From contig NZ_PGTC01000029.1 of the NCBI RefSeq assembly GCF_002786295.1, positions 64,064-128,063 of the forward strand: a DNA stretch of 64,000 bases, given 5' to 3'. The notes beneath the pieces are model-generated. The model ran no database searches. It was not told the origin of the DNA and saw nothing but the letters and a program-made list of their open reading frames with translations. A program made the translations under genes and the position numbers. This DNA is from Pseudooceanicola marinus (GTDB lineage: Bacteria > Pseudomonadota > Alphaproteobacteria > Rhodobacterales > Rhodobacteraceae). Below are positions 8,184 through 16,980 of the stretch, piece by piece (the first letter of the stretch is position 1; every line of letters starts with the position of its first letter).

Positions 8184-8741
8184 ATGGCATTTCTCGACCC
8201 ATCCCAGACCCGCCCCGCATCGCTCTGGCGCGGCATCGCGGTCGTACTTGGTGGCGCCCTGCTGATAACAATCGGCGCCAAGGTTCAGATCCCGTTCTGG
8301 CCGGTCCCGATGACGCTTCACACGCTGGCCGTGTTCCTTCTCGCCGCCGCGCTCGGACCGAGGCTTGGTTTCGCGGCGATGGCAACCTATCTGGCCGTTG
8401 GTGCATTGGGCCTGCCGGTCTTTTCCAATGCGCCGGAACGCGGCATCGGGCTTGCCTATCTCGTCGGGCCGACGGGCGGCTACCTCGCGGGCTATCTGCT
8501 CTCGACATTGATCGTCGGCTGGCTGTCCCGCAATCGGGGGTGGATCGGCCAGGCACTTGCGATGCTCGCCGGTCTTGCCATCGTCTATGCCGTCGGCCTG
8601 CTCTGGCTGACCGCCTTCGTTCCGCTTCCCGGCCTGATCGCCGCAGGCTTCACACCATTCATCCTCGGCGATCTGCTCAAGGTCGCCCTGGCCAGCGGCC
8701 TGAACACGGCGATCAACTGCCTGAAGGGGCGCACACAATGA
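8184..8741 (+). CDS. bioY: BioY, biotin-binding S component of an ECF transporter
   Basis: A 185-residue membrane protein with about six hydrophobic segments. Diagnostic BioY stretches are [18 protein letters not shown] near residue 35 and [13 protein letters not shown] near residue 94. BioY captures biotin in the cytoplasmic membrane. No BioM or BioN energising subunits are in the window, so it either works alone, as reported for some BioY proteins, or borrows subunits encoded elsewhere. A CGGAGGA ribosome site precedes the ATG. The stop overlaps the bioB start by four bases (ATGA). Confidence 0.93.
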   Translation: MAFLDPSQTRPASLWRGIAVVLGGALLITIGAKVQIPFWPVPMTLHTLAVFLLAAALGPRLGFAAMATYLAVGALGLPVFSNAPERGIGLAYLVGPTGGYLAGYLLSTLIVGWLSRNRGWIGQALAMLAGLAIVYAVGLLWLTAFVPLPGLIAAGFTPFILGDLLKVALASGLNTAINCLKGRTQ

Positions 8742-9712
8742 TCCGGACCGACTGGACCATGCAAGAAGCACGGGAGATTCACGCCCTGCCCTTTCCCGAC
8801 CTGCTGCACCGCGCCCAGACGCTGCACCGCGCCCATTTCGACCCGACCACGATCGAGACCGCGAACCTGCTCAGCATCAAGACCGGCGGCTGCCCGGAGG
8901 ATTGCGGCTATTGCTCGCAATCCGCCCATCACGAGACGGGCGTAAAGGCCACCAAGTTGATGACAACGGAGGAGGTTCTGGCAGCCGCCACGCGCGCCAA
9001 GGCCGCCGGGGCGCAAAGGTTCTGCATGGGCGCCGCCTGGCGCAGCCCCAAGGACCGCGACATGGACAAGCTGTGCGACATGGTGCGCGGGGTGGCCGAT
9101 CTGGGGCTGGAAACCTGCATGACGCTGGGCATGCTCTCGCCCGAGCAAGTCGCGCGGCTGAAGGCGGCAGGGCTCGATTTCTACAACCACAACATCGACA
9201 CCTCGCCAGCGTATTATGCCCAGATCGCCAGCACCCGCACGATGGAGGACCGCCTCGATACGGTCGAACAGGTCCGTAAGGGCGGCATCAAGGTCTGCTG
9301 CGGCGGCATCCTCGGCATGGGCGAGGCCGAGGAAGACCGCATCGCCATGCTGGTAACGCTGGCGACCCTCCCCGCGCATCCCGACAGCGTGCCGGTGAAC
9401 CTGTGGAACGAGGTCGAGGGCGTGCCGGTACAGGCGCGTGCGCAAACCGTCGATCCCTTTGCGCTGGTGCGGCTTGTGGCGCTGGCCCGCGTCCTGATGC
9501 CGGCCTCGGTCGTGCGCCTGTCGGCCGGGCGCACGGGGATGAGCGACGAGGTGCAGGCGCTGTGCTTCCTTGCCGGGGCGAACTCGATCTTCGTGGGCGA
9601 CCAGCTTCTGACAACCGGCAACCCGGCGGCGTGGAAGGACGCGGACCTGCTGCTTCGGCTCGGCATGCGGATCGCTCCGGCGAAGGCCCCCGCCCGGGTC
9701 TCCGCGGAATAG
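8738..9712 (+). CDS. bioB: Biotin synthase
   Basis: A 324-residue radical-SAM enzyme that inserts sulfur into dethiobiotin to make biotin. The cluster motif [11 protein letters not shown] (Cys-x3-Cys-x2-Cys) is at about residues 48-58. Other family marks are [25 protein letters not shown] and RLSAGR (the Arg ligand of the 2Fe-2S cluster). Length and order are canonical. It is translationally coupled to bioY and under the BioR boxes. The genes bioF, bioA and bioD are absent here, so the element offers only uptake and the last synthetic step. Confidence 0.96.
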   Translation: MIRTDWTMQEAREIHALPFPDLLHRAQTLHRAHFDPTTIETANLLSIKTGGCPEDCGYCSQSAHHETGVKATKLMTTEEVLAAATRAKAAGAQRFCMGAAWRSPKDRDMDKLCDMVRGVADLGLETCMTLGMLSPEQVARLKAAGLDFYNHNIDTSPAYYAQIASTRTMEDRLDTVEQVRKGGIKVCCGGILGMGEAEEDRIAMLVTLATLPAHPDSVPVNLWNEVEGVPVQARAQTVDPFALVRLVALARVLMPASVVRLSAGRTGMSDEVQALCFLAGANSIFVGDQLLTTGNPAAWKDADLLLRLGMRIAPAKAPARVSAE

Positions 9713-9717
9713 GCTCA

Positions 9718-9746
9718 GCCCCGGCAAGGATCTCCGCTGCCGGGGC
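9718..9746 (+). terminator. Terminator hairpin after bioB
   Basis: A perfect nine-base stem, GCCCCGGCA with TGCCGGGGC, and an 11-nt loop starts six bases after the bioB stop. The following AATCTGCCTTTG is only mildly T-rich. Confidence 0.7.
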
Positions 9747-9855
9747 AATCTGCCTTTGTCTCCGCCGGAACAGCAGCGAACCCACGGTCCGGCGCGGCAA
9801 CGATAGGCTTGGCGCTCCAATTCGGCGGAAACGAAACCCGGGTGCCTTCCTCAAA

Positions 9856-10449
9856 TCACAGGTAGTGCTGGGTCAGTACGAGACCGAGGCAAATCACGCC
9901 AATTCGCAGACATTGCGGGTTCATGCGTCGTGCCAACCTGCCGCCCAGAGCACAGCCAATGGCAGCTCCGATGAAAATCAGTGCAGCCGGCCCCCACGAC
10001 ACGGCGCCGCCAAAGGAGAAGATGAGAACGGCGATGGTGGTCGTCAGGGTGGCCAGGGCGTTCTTTATGATGTTTGTCCGTTGCAGCTCATAGCCCGACG
10101 TCACCGTCAGCAGCGCCAGAAGCTACACGCCCAGCCCGGCCCCGAAGTAGCCTCCATAGAGCGCCACGTCCCCCTCTGACATAGTTGCCGCCCCGGCTCC
10201 GGCCACCACCTCGCGCCGCGCTAGCCAGCGGTTCAGTGCGGGCCCCGACGCGAAGAGCAAAGTCACGAAAAGCAGGAGCCATGGGATCAGCCTTCGAAAC
10301 AGCGCATCTTCTGACGCCAGCATCAGCGCGGCCCCTGCCGCCGAGGCCAACGTGAACAACACCACCCGCCGCGGTCGCGCGACAATATCCTGCCGCAGCA
10401 CCGCCCCTTCTCCGATCACGCCTGCCGCATGGCCGGGCCAGATCGCCAC
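9856..10449 (-). pseudogene. TauE/SafE (TSUP) sulfite exporter-like gene, truncated and with an internal stop
   Basis: Two pieces lie in one frame. The 5' piece (10449-10126) reads WPGHAAGVIGEG... WLLLFVTLLFASGP and ends GAGLGV; an in-frame TAG at 10125-10123 follows; the 3' piece resumes LLALLTVTSGYELQRTNIIKNALAT and runs to the real stop at 9856. TSUP proteins are usually ~250 residues with repeated halves; the first ~50 residues and their start are missing because an IS5-type remnant abuts the 5' side. The single nonsense codon could be a CAG-to-TAG change. The product would have been a putative sulfonate/sulfite permease. Confidence 0.8.
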
Positions 10450-10650
10450 CGCAAGCCATTGCGATTGATAAAGATAATACCGCTCAGAGCGCGCCGGTCA
10501 TCAACCCGGGGCTTGCCGTGCGACTTGGGGACGTAAGGCTCCAGACGCGCCATCTGCGCATCGCTCAACCAGAAGATATCTGACATGTTCACCGCTCATT
10601 TTCGAACGGTGAATCACGCTCACCCAACCAAATCAATGGGTCCTGACCCT
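10446..10650 (-). mobile_element. Remnant of an IS5-family insertion sequence (transposase 5' end)
   Basis: A leftward frame starting at the ATG at 10586 reads MSDIFWLSDAQMARLEPY, HGKPRVDDRRALSGII and FINRNGLRWR, the N terminus of IS5-family (IS427-like) transposases. After about 47 codons it runs into the TauE pseudogene in a different frame, so the rest of the transposase and the far end are deleted. On the right, TCAGGACCCATTGA (minus strand, near 10645-10632) resembles the terminal inverted repeat of this group and places the IS edge at about 10650. Confidence 0.72.
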
Positions 10651-11851
10651 AGACCTCCCTTGGACCGGCCGGAAACCCATGATCTCGGGCGGCAAAGGTC
10701 ATCGCTGCGGCCAGCGCGATCAGCAGCAACAGGCCCGGCGCAAGGCTCTCCGGCCCGAACCTCTCCAGAAGCAGCCCGCCCGCCAAACCGCCGCCGGCAA
10801 TCGCGGTGCTCCACATGGTCACGAGCATGGACTGCGCCAGATCCGCCGCGGGTCCGGCCGCCTTGGCGCTGGCGGTCTGGAACAGGGTCGCGCATCCACC
10901 GAAGGCCAGCCCCCAGATCGCGCTGGCCGCATAGATGGCCGTCGGCGTGTCGCGCCAGATCCAAAACATGGCCGCCGCCAAGGCGAAGAGCGCGATACTG
11001 GTGAGAGTGATTACTCTCAGGCGGGTGTCGATCAACATCCCGACGATCCAGATGCTGACCAGCGAGGCGAGGCCGAAGACCAGCAGCACGGCATCCGTGC
11101 GCTCGACCATCCCCGCGCCCGCCAGGAAAGGCGCGATGTAGGTGTATAGGATGTTGTGGGCCAGCACGAAGCTGAGCACCACCCCAAGCACCGGGCGGAT
11201 GCCCGGAAGCGTCAGCACGCCGCGCAGGGTTCGACGCTGACCTGCGGGTTCACCAGCAAAATCCGGTACCTTGGCCAGAACCCAGACGATCAGACCGACG
11301 GTCAGGAGGCTCATCAGGCCAAAACAGGCGCGCCAGCCGAGGATCGCCCCGAGGAAGGTGCCGGCGGGGACACCGAGCGACAGGGCGAGCGGCGTGCCTG
11401 CCATGGCGACGGCAATCGCCCGCCCCTTCAGATGATCGGACGCCATGCGCGCGGCGTAGCCCGCCGCCAGCGCCCAGAGCAACCCCGCCGCGACCCCTGC
11501 CACGAAGCGGGCCGACAGTGTCAGGGCGTAGCTGGTCGACAGCGCCGTGACCGTGTTCGCAATCAGGAAGCCCACGATCGCGGTCATCAGCAGCGGCTTT
11601 CGGCGCAGGCCCTGCGTCAGGGTCGTCAGCGGGATCGCGGCCACCAGCGAGCCGATGGCGTAGACCGTCACCAACTGCCCGGCCCCGGCCTCCGACACGC
11701 CCAGCCCCTGCCCGATTGCGGGCAGCAAACCGGCGGGAAGGGCTTCGGTCAGGATGGTGATGAAAGCCGCCATGGAGAGCGCCAGCAGCGCCGCCCAGGG
11801 AAACCGTGCCCCGGCGCTGTGAACCGTAGAAGGCATATGTATATCACTCAT
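10649..11851 (-). CDS. MFS efflux transporter
   Basis: A 400-residue, 12-helix major facilitator of the AraJ/drug-efflux type. Typical features are AFITILTEALPAGLLPAIGQGLGVSEAGAGQ in helix 1 and its loop (AlpA-like EA/LP motif) and the short loop TQGLRRKPLL between helices 2 and 3. The stop codon TAG coincides with the edge of the IS5 remnant, so the last residues (AARDHGFPAGPREV) may be shorter than in relatives. A LysR gene is divergent across 178 nt and probably controls it. The substrate is unknown. Confidence 0.85.
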   Translation of the reverse strand: MSDIHMPSTVHSAGARFPWAALLALSMAAFITILTEALPAGLLPAIGQGLGVSEAGAGQLVTVYAIGSLVAAIPLTTLTQGLRRKPLLMTAIVGFLIANTVTALSTSYALTLSARFVAGVAAGLLWALAAGYAARMASDHLKGRAIAVAMAGTPLALSLGVPAGTFLGAILGWRACFGLMSLLTVGLIVWVLAKVPDFAGEPAGQRRTLRGVLTLPGIRPVLGVVLSFVLAHNILYTYIAPFLAGAGMVERTDAVLLVFGLASLVSIWIVGMLIDTRLRVITLTSIALFALAAAMFWIWRDTPTAIYAASAIWGLAFGGCATLFQTASAKAAGPAADLAQSMLVTMWSTAIAGGGLAGGLLLERFGPESLAPGLLLLIALAAAMTFAARDHGFPAGPREV

Positions 11852-12029
11852 GGCCGGTCTCCCGCGCCTGTGTGGCGGGGCGGCCTTCAGGCCGGGGGCA
11901 TCCTGCTGCCAGAGCCGATGGTGTCGTGCAGATCATCTTGTGTCCTCAGTCGGTTGAGATGTCTGAGGGATTGTGCGGGCTTTGCCATTGAGGAGAAATA
12001 GGCTTCAATTCCGATGTTTTCGGACTAAA

Positions 12030-12992
12030 ATGTCCTGCATGTCGATCTCCACGGACAGCCTCGGCGCGCTCAACGTCTTCATTCAAGCGGCGGAAACGCG
12101 CAGCTTCACCGTAACCGGGCGGCAGCTCGGCGTGTCGTCCTCGGCGGTGGGCAAGGCCATTGCCCGGCTCGAGGACCGCATGGGTGTGCGGCTGTTTCAT
12201 CGGTCGACACGCGCGATCACGCTGACAGCGGAAGGGCAGATGTTCCTCGAACGGTGCCGCCGCGTTCTGAGCGAGTTGGAGGCGGCGGAGCTGGAGCTGG
12301 CACAAACCCGCGCGCGCCCTGCCGGCCAGTTGCGCGTCAGCCTGCCGCTGGTCGGGATGCTGATGATGCCGACGCTGACCGCCTTTATGGAGACCTGGCC
12401 CGAGATCGAGCTGGATCTCGATTTCAGCGACCGGCTGGTCGATGTGATCGAAGAAGGTTTTGACGCGGTGATCCGTTCGGGCGAACCCACGGACTCACGC
12501 CTGATGACACGGCGCCTCGGCAGTTCCGGCTTTCGCGTCGTCGGGTCGCCCGCCTATTTCGAACGGCACGGGACGCCCCGGTGCGCGGCAGAGCTTGCGC
12601 AGCACCGCTGCCTGCATCACCGTTACCCCAGCACCGGCAGGCTGGAACCCTGGCATATCGAGGGGCTGGCGGAGGGAGCCCTGCCCCGCACGGCAATCTC
12701 CAGCGCCATCGAGCCGCTGCTCGACATGGCCGAGCACGGACTGGGCATCGCCTGTCTGCCCGATTTCGCGGTGCGCGCCCATTGCGCAGACGGGCGGCTT
12801 GTTGCGGTGCTGGAGGATGCCGTGAAAGGAAATGCGGAGTTCCGCGTCTACTGGCCGTCGAGCCGGCATATCTCGCCGAAACTGCGGGTCTTCGTCGACT
12901 TCATGGCCGAAACCCTGTTTGCAAGCGCGCCGGAAGCGGCCTCGTTCCGCAGTTCGCCGACCGGGAAGAGTTCCCCGCCCGAGGAAACATGA
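12030..12992 (+). CDS. LysR family regulator, divergent from the MFS exporter
   Basis: About 320 residues. The N-terminal winged helix reads LGALNVFIQAAETRSF, then AVGKAIARLEDRMGVRLFHRSTR, the standard LysR DNA-binding unit. The C-terminal co-inducer domain includes GQLRVSLPLVGMLMMPTL and DVIEEGFDAVIRSGEPTDSRL, typical of the large PecT/CrgA-like group. ATGs at 12030 and 12039 both fit; the domain begins right after either. The divergent layout with the exporter suggests local control. Confidence 0.85.
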   Translation: MSCMSISTDSLGALNVFIQAAETRSFTVTGRQLGVSSSAVGKAIARLEDRMGVRLFHRSTRAITLTAEGQMFLERCRRVLSELEAAELELAQTRARPAGQLRVSLPLVGMLMMPTLTAFMETWPEIELDLDFSDRLVDVIEEGFDAVIRSGEPTDSRLMTRRLGSSGFRVVGSPAYFERHGTPRCAAELAQHRCLHHRYPSTGRLEPWHIEGLAEGALPRTAISSAIEPLLDMAEHGLGIACLPDFAVRAHCADGRLVAVLEDAVKGNAEFRVYWPSSRHISPKLRVFVDFMAETLFASAPEAASFRSSPTGKSSPPEET

Positions 12993-13369
12993 AAGACTAT
13001 GTCCTCGTGAAAGGAGATGAGCACGGGCGCGCCCATACCGGGCTCGCCCCTAGCCTCCGGCGCCGGGCCCGGAGCGCCGCCTCCATCAGGAAATGCTCCG
13101 CGATGCAGGAACGCTGGGCCGGCATGCTCGCCTCGGAGTTCTATTGCGCAGACCACGTTTCCTCAGGTCGATCCCAAAAGAACTGACTGATACCGTTTTC
13201 TGAAACCTGCACTTTCGAATTATTCGTTTTTCGGCCGCCGCCCCGAGGCTTACCCTCTGCAGAGAACCTTGAGGCAGAGGACATCTCTATGCTCACCGAT
13301 CGCCCCTTGGCGAGTAGCGCAATGCCCCGCCGCAACAGCTCTGTGCCCAGCTTGGTGACCAGATCGCAT
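12993..13369. other. Intergenic region, 377 nt, no gene called
   Basis: It follows the LysR stop. Several open frames exist only because of high GC and match nothing I recognise. An AT-rich patch with ATTATTCGTTTTTCGG lies near 13220-13235 and could be promoter material. Confidence 0.4.
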
Positions 13370-13570
13370 CTAACCGGGCGGAACTCGGTTTCGCGTCATT
13401 GGCAGGTCCGCGAGTTCGCGACGGCTCATCTTCCTGATGACCGGATGCGACAAAGGGTCTTCGTCCCATTGGCGGCGAAGGGCATCCGCCGCAAGGCGCG
13501 CATTGCGGATACGGCGCAGGGCACGAGCGCGGCGCCAGCGGCGCAGCATTCTGGCGAACGGTTTGAACAT
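13370..13570 (-). CDS. Small basic hypothetical protein, DUF1127-like
   Basis: A 66-residue Arg-rich peptide: MFKPFARMLRRWRRARAL at the start and MSRRELADLPMTRN near the end. The helix-Leu-Ala-Asp-Leu pattern after a basic region recalls DUF1127 proteins, small basic proteins common in alphaproteobacteria and linked in some species to RNA turnover and phosphate or stress adaptation. The ribosome site is weak, and a rightward frame overlaps on the other strand. It is divergent from the next LysR gene. I am not certain it is expressed. Confidence 0.4.
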   Translation of the reverse strand: MFKPFARMLRRWRRARALRRIRNARLAADALRRQWDEDPLSHPVIRKMSRRELADLPMTRNRVPPG

Positions 13571-13625
13571 GCCGATAGCATCCAGTGACCCAGGCCTCGC
13601 AGCAATCGAGGTTTGAACGAAGCTC

Positions 13626-14525
13626 GTGAAGAAAAACTATAGCTCTCATGGTGGCCGCCTGCCTCTTGTTGGCCTGCGCGCTGTCGAAGCGGTTTTGAGG
13701 TTGGGCAACCTCAACGCAGCGGCAGACGAGCTTTGCGTCACGCCGGGTGCCGTCAGCCAACAGGTGATCAAGGTCGAGGCGTATCTGGGGATCAAGCTTT
13801 TCCGGCGGACTCCCCAAGGGCTCGCACCGACGGAAACGGCGCGAAGGCTGGCGGAGCGACTTCATACGGGCTTCCGGGACATTGCCCGCGCCGTTGCGCT
13901 CGTAGAGCCGCCACGCCCCAAAGGTGTTGCTGTCTCAGCGCCGCCCGTTTTTGCCGCGAAATGGCTCGTGTGGCGCCTGCATCGCTTCACCGAGGCTCAA
14001 AGCAAGCTGAAAATCTCGATTGAGGCCACGACGGATTTCGCGGATCTCGACGACAACCGGATCGACGCCTGCATTCGCGTCGGCAGGGGCGATTGGGCCG
14101 AAACGAGGGCGATACACCTGGCCGACATTCGTGTCTTTCCTGTTTTCGCCCCCGAGTTTGCGAACCGAATTCGTACCCCTGCGGACCTGCTGAACATTCC
14201 GATAATCCGTGACGCAGGGTCGGGCTTTGACTGGAATCACTGGCTGCGACCAAACGACATGGACGCCGCGCAACTACCGGACGGACCATGCTATTCGGAT
14301 GCATCGCTCTGCCTGGATGCGGCGATTGCCGGCCAGGGCATCTTCCTGTCCTGGGAAACCCTGTCGCACGATGCGCTTCGCATGGGGCGGCTGCACGCCC
14401 TGCCGGGACGATTTCGTACTGGCTCTGCCTACTGGTTCGTCGAAAACGCGCAGCACAGCAGATCGAAGCCCGCGCAGCGATTCCTCGACTGGCTGCGCGA
14501 AGAGTTGAACGCATGTCTGAATTGA
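13626..14525 (+). CDS. LysR family regulator, GcvA-like
   Basis: A 299-residue protein. LVGLRAVEAVLRLGNLNAAADELCVTPGAVSQQV and LGIKLFRRTPQGLAPTE give the GcvA/AmpR-type LysR helix-turn-helix. The effector domain has FAAKWLVWRLHRF and RIDACIRVGRGDW. It ends inside the start of the next gene (13-nt overlap), so regulator and epimerase are one transcript. The target could be the epimerase operon itself or the divergent small gene. Confidence 0.85.
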   Translation: MKKNYSSHGGRLPLVGLRAVEAVLRLGNLNAAADELCVTPGAVSQQVIKVEAYLGIKLFRRTPQGLAPTETARRLAERLHTGFRDIARAVALVEPPRPKGVAVSAPPVFAAKWLVWRLHRFTEAQSKLKISIEATTDFADLDDNRIDACIRVGRGDWAETRAIHLADIRVFPVFAPEFANRIRTPADLLNIPIIRDAGSGFDWNHWLRPNDMDAAQLPDGPCYSDASLCLDAAIAGQGIFLSWETLSHDALRMGRLHALPGRFRTGSAYWFVENAQHSRSKPAQRFLDWLREELNACLN

Positions 14526-15379
14526 CCCGGCAACCCCAACGGATCGTTGTGACCGGTGCCAGCGGGCGTCTGGGTAAGACAATCGCCACGGTCGCCCGAC
14601 GGGCTGGTGCGCAAGTCGTCTCCTGCGATCGCGTTCCGGCGCCGAACGTGGTGACTGCGGACATCCGCGATCTGCATCGCCTTGCCTCGCTGTTCGACGG
14701 TGCGGATTGCGTGATCCACTGCGCCGGGCTGCACGCGCCCCATGTTGGCGTCAGGCCGGACGCCGAGTTCCGTGACATCAACGTCGAGGGGACCGCAACC
14801 GTTCTGCGCGCCATGCGGCAGGTTGGGGTCCGCTCGCTTGTGTTCACCAGCACCACGGCCCTGCTTGGTGGCGGCGCGCGCGCGGGGGAGCCTGCACGCT
14901 GGATCGATGATGTGACCCAACCGCGGCCGCGCAGCATCTATCACGAGACAAAGATAGCGGCAGAGCACCTCATCAGATCGGCGTGTGGTGTGTCGCTCTC
15001 GGCATCGATACTGCGGGTCGGGCGCTGTTTCGAGGAACCGCGCGATATCATGGCGATCCATCGTTTGTCGCGCGGCATTGATCCCCGTGACGCCGCCATG
15101 GCGCATCTGCGTGCCGCCCGCTTTACGCAACGGGATCCGGAGCCGCTCATCGTAAGCTATTCAACGCCGCTCCAGCGATCTGACTGTGGCGGGCTCGGTC
15201 ACCAGGCCGCGAGAGTCATCCGCAACCGCTGCCCCGTTCTGGCACGACGTTTCGACATGCTTGGCTGGTCACTCCCGAAGACAATCGACAGGGTATACGA
15301 TAACAGCACTGCCCGATCACGATGGGGTTGGACCCCGAAACTGGGGCCGGAAACCATGCTAGAACCTCAATTCCGCTAA
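14513..15379 (+). CDS. NAD-dependent epimerase/dehydratase family protein
   Basis: A 288-residue extended short-chain dehydrogenase. The Rossmann loop is VVTGASGRLGKTIATVA (about residue 14), with a conserved acid in DIRD, substrate-region FTSTTALLG, and the catalytic pair in IYHETKIAAEH (Tyr-x3-Lys). The last ~90 residues are diverged. It may act on a nucleotide sugar or a lactone-like substrate. The start ATG at 14513 lies within the preceding LysR gene, indicating translational coupling. Confidence 0.8.
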   Translation: MSELTRQPQRIVVTGASGRLGKTIATVARRAGAQVVSCDRVPAPNVVTADIRDLHRLASLFDGADCVIHCAGLHAPHVGVRPDAEFRDINVEGTATVLRAMRQVGVRSLVFTSTTALLGGGARAGEPARWIDDVTQPRPRSIYHETKIAAEHLIRSACGVSLSASILRVGRCFEEPRDIMAIHRLSRGIDPRDAAMAHLRAARFTQRDPEPLIVSYSTPLQRSDCGGLGHQAARVIRNRCPVLARRFDMLGWSLPKTIDRVYDNSTARSRWGWTPKLGPETMLEPQFR

Positions 15380-15526
15380 ACCCGTATCTGAACTTCGCAG
15401 GTCTGGTGTTCAGTCTGGCTCGATCCATCCCCGGACAAGGTGCACATTCGCCGCACAATAGCGGCTTCTTTCCCACAAGGTTCCCTCACATTCCAAACTC
15501 CACGTCGCCAGTCCGGCATGCAAAGG

Positions 15527-16012
15527 TCATGGTTTGGTGGCACCTCCCTCAAGGCTTCGCCCTCCCGCCGCGACCAGCCAACGGCGGACCGTGCGTTGCT
15601 CCTCCTCGGAGAACCCCTCCGCCAGGTCGGTTTCGAGCGCGTATACCAGCCTTTTTGCCCGGACAAGCACCTGTCGCCCTGCATCTGTCAGCTCGATTCG
15701 CCGCTTGCGCCCATGCTCCTGGTGCGGATGGCGTCGGATGAGCGCCGCATTTTCGAGGTTCCGCAGGATTGTGCTCATCGTCTGCGGGGTCAGCAGCGCG
15801 ATCCGCGCCAGATCGGCGCTGGAATGCTCGGGATAGGCGTCCAACATGGTCAGTGCGGCGAATTGCGGCTGCGTCAGCCCGGTCTCGCGCAGAGAGGTTT
15901 CCACTCGGTGCCGATAGCCGTTCGCCGCCTGGCGCAGAAGATAGCCCAAGTAGCCATCCGGTCCGCGCTTGTCCGTACCCTCGCCCGGAAGGAGTCTTGT
16001 CGTCTTGCCCAT
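15527..16012 (-). CDS. MarR family transcriptional regulator
   Basis: A 161-residue winged-helix protein. The core is GYLLRQAANGYRHRVETSL, TQPQFAALTMLDAYPEHSSADLARIALLTPQTMSTIL (recognition helix) and the wing RRHPHQEHGRKRRIELTDAG. No N-terminal cysteine like that of OhrR is seen, so sensing probably uses a small ligand. It is divergent from the ahpD-GNAT-azoreductase operon, with two near-identical operator-like repeats in the 63-nt spacer, and most likely represses both directions. Confidence 0.86.
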   Translation of the reverse strand: MGKTTRLLPGEGTDKRGPDGYLGYLLRQAANGYRHRVETSLRETGLTQPQFAALTMLDAYPEHSSADLARIALLTPQTMSTILRNLENAALIRRHPHQEHGRKRRIELTDAGRQVLVRAKRLVYALETDLAEGFSEEEQRTVRRWLVAAGGRSLEGGATKP

Positions 16013-16050
16013 TGTCAGAACTCTGATATTAATGTCAGCACTCTGACAAT
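16011..16050. promoter_or_regulatory. Two tandem operator-like repeats between marR and ahpD
   Basis: TGTCAGAACTCTGA at 16013-16026 and TGTCAGCACTCTGA at 16033-16046 differ at one base and are exactly 20 bp apart, two helical turns. Each is an imperfect palindrome (TGTCAG with CTCTGA; the right copy extends to CTCTGACA). The first touches the marR start codon. This is a convincing dimer-pair operator for the MarR protein, by position and symmetry. Confidence 0.72.
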
Positions 16051-16075
16051 AAAATGAACGAGGATCTTGTCCAAG

Positions 16076-16543
16076 ATGGAAACCGACCGGAACATGACCT
16101 ATTCGGATTTCGAGCGGGACCACCCCGCAGCGCTGGCTGCGCTCCTTGCCATGAGCAAGGCGGTCGATGCCTCCGGGCTTGAGAAGGCCCTGACCGAACT
16201 GGTGAAACTGCGCGTTTCCCAGATCAACGCCTGCGCCTTCTGCATCGAACTGCACCTGAGCGTGGCGCGGCGCGCGGGCGTCGATGAGGCAAAGCTCGAC
16301 CTGCTGCCGGCCTGGCACGACAGCGCCGCTTACAGCGCCCGGGACCGCGCCGCGCTCGCCTGGGCCGAACATGTCACCCTGACGCCGACAGCCGCCTTGC
16401 CCGCCGAGACCCGTACCGCGCTCGATGCGGTCTTCGACGCGTCCGAACAGGTCAACCTGACCGTCGCGATTGCCAATATCAACGCCTGGAACCGCATTGC
16501 CGGGGCGCTGCATTTTCCCACCCGGACCCCGGCGGCGGCCTGA
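16076..16543 (+). CDS. Carboxymuconolactone decarboxylase/AhpD family protein
   Basis: A 155-residue protein of the alkylhydroperoxidase D-like fold. Residues about 57-65 read CAFCIELHL, the AhpD Cys-x-x-Cys-x3-His active site. The following region (AWHDSAAYSARDRAALAWAEHVT) is standard for the peroxidase-related subfamily. It probably removes organic peroxides using a thiol donor. GAGGA at 16060-16064 supports the ATG at 16076; an ATG 18 nt further on is possible. Confidence 0.87.
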   Translation: METDRNMTYSDFERDHPAALAALLAMSKAVDASGLEKALTELVKLRVSQINACAFCIELHLSVARRAGVDEAKLDLLPAWHDSAAYSARDRAALAWAEHVTLTPTAALPAETRTALDAVFDASEQVNLTVAIANINAWNRIAGALHFPTRTPAAA

Positions 16544-16980
16544 TGAACAAGATCGTTCCAGTCGAGGATGCCGCCACCGTCGCCACCTGTTTCGAACTCA
16601 TGCGGCAGCTCCGTCCGCATCTTGGAAGCGCCGCCGAATTCGTGGCCCGTTGGCAAAGCCAGAGCGCCGAAGGCTACCGGCTGCTTGCGATCCACGAAGG
16701 CGGCAAGCCCGTGGCGCTGGCCGGATACCGGATTCAGGAGAACCTGATACACGGGCGGCATATCTACCTCGACGATCTGGTGACGGATCAGAGCCGTCGC
16801 AGCCGCGGTCTTGGTCAGCGCCTGCTGGACCATGTGCAGGAGATCGGCCGGGCGGCGGGCTGTGGCCGGCTGAGTCTCGACACCCCGTTGTCGAACGCCT
16901 TGGGCCATCGTTTCTATTTCCGCCAAGGGATGCTTGCCAGCGCCTTGCGGTTCAATATCCCCTTGACCGGCGTGGAATGA
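16543..16980 (+). CDS. GNAT family N-acetyltransferase
   Basis: A 145-residue acetyl-CoA-dependent acetyltransferase. The core VALAGYRIQENL, then YLDDLVTDQSRRSRGLGQRLLDHV contains the R/Q-x-x-G-x-G/A pyrophosphate loop (motif A), and HRFYFRQGM is motif B. Its start shares one base with the ahpD stop (TGATG). The acceptor is unknown; in this operon a detoxifying acetylation is plausible but unproven. Confidence 0.83.
   Translation: MNKIVPVEDAATVATCFELMRQLRPHLGSAAEFVARWQSQSAEGYRLLAIHEGGKPVALAGYRIQENLIHGRHIYLDDLVTDQSRRSRGLGQRLLDHVQEIGRAAGCGRLSLDTPLSNALGHRFYFRQGMLASALRFNIPLTGVE

Noticed and set aside
13289-13588. Rightward 99-codon frame over the small DUF1127-like gene
   Set aside because: No recognisable domain. 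The minus-strand frame has a more protein-like basic helix pattern, though neither is certain.
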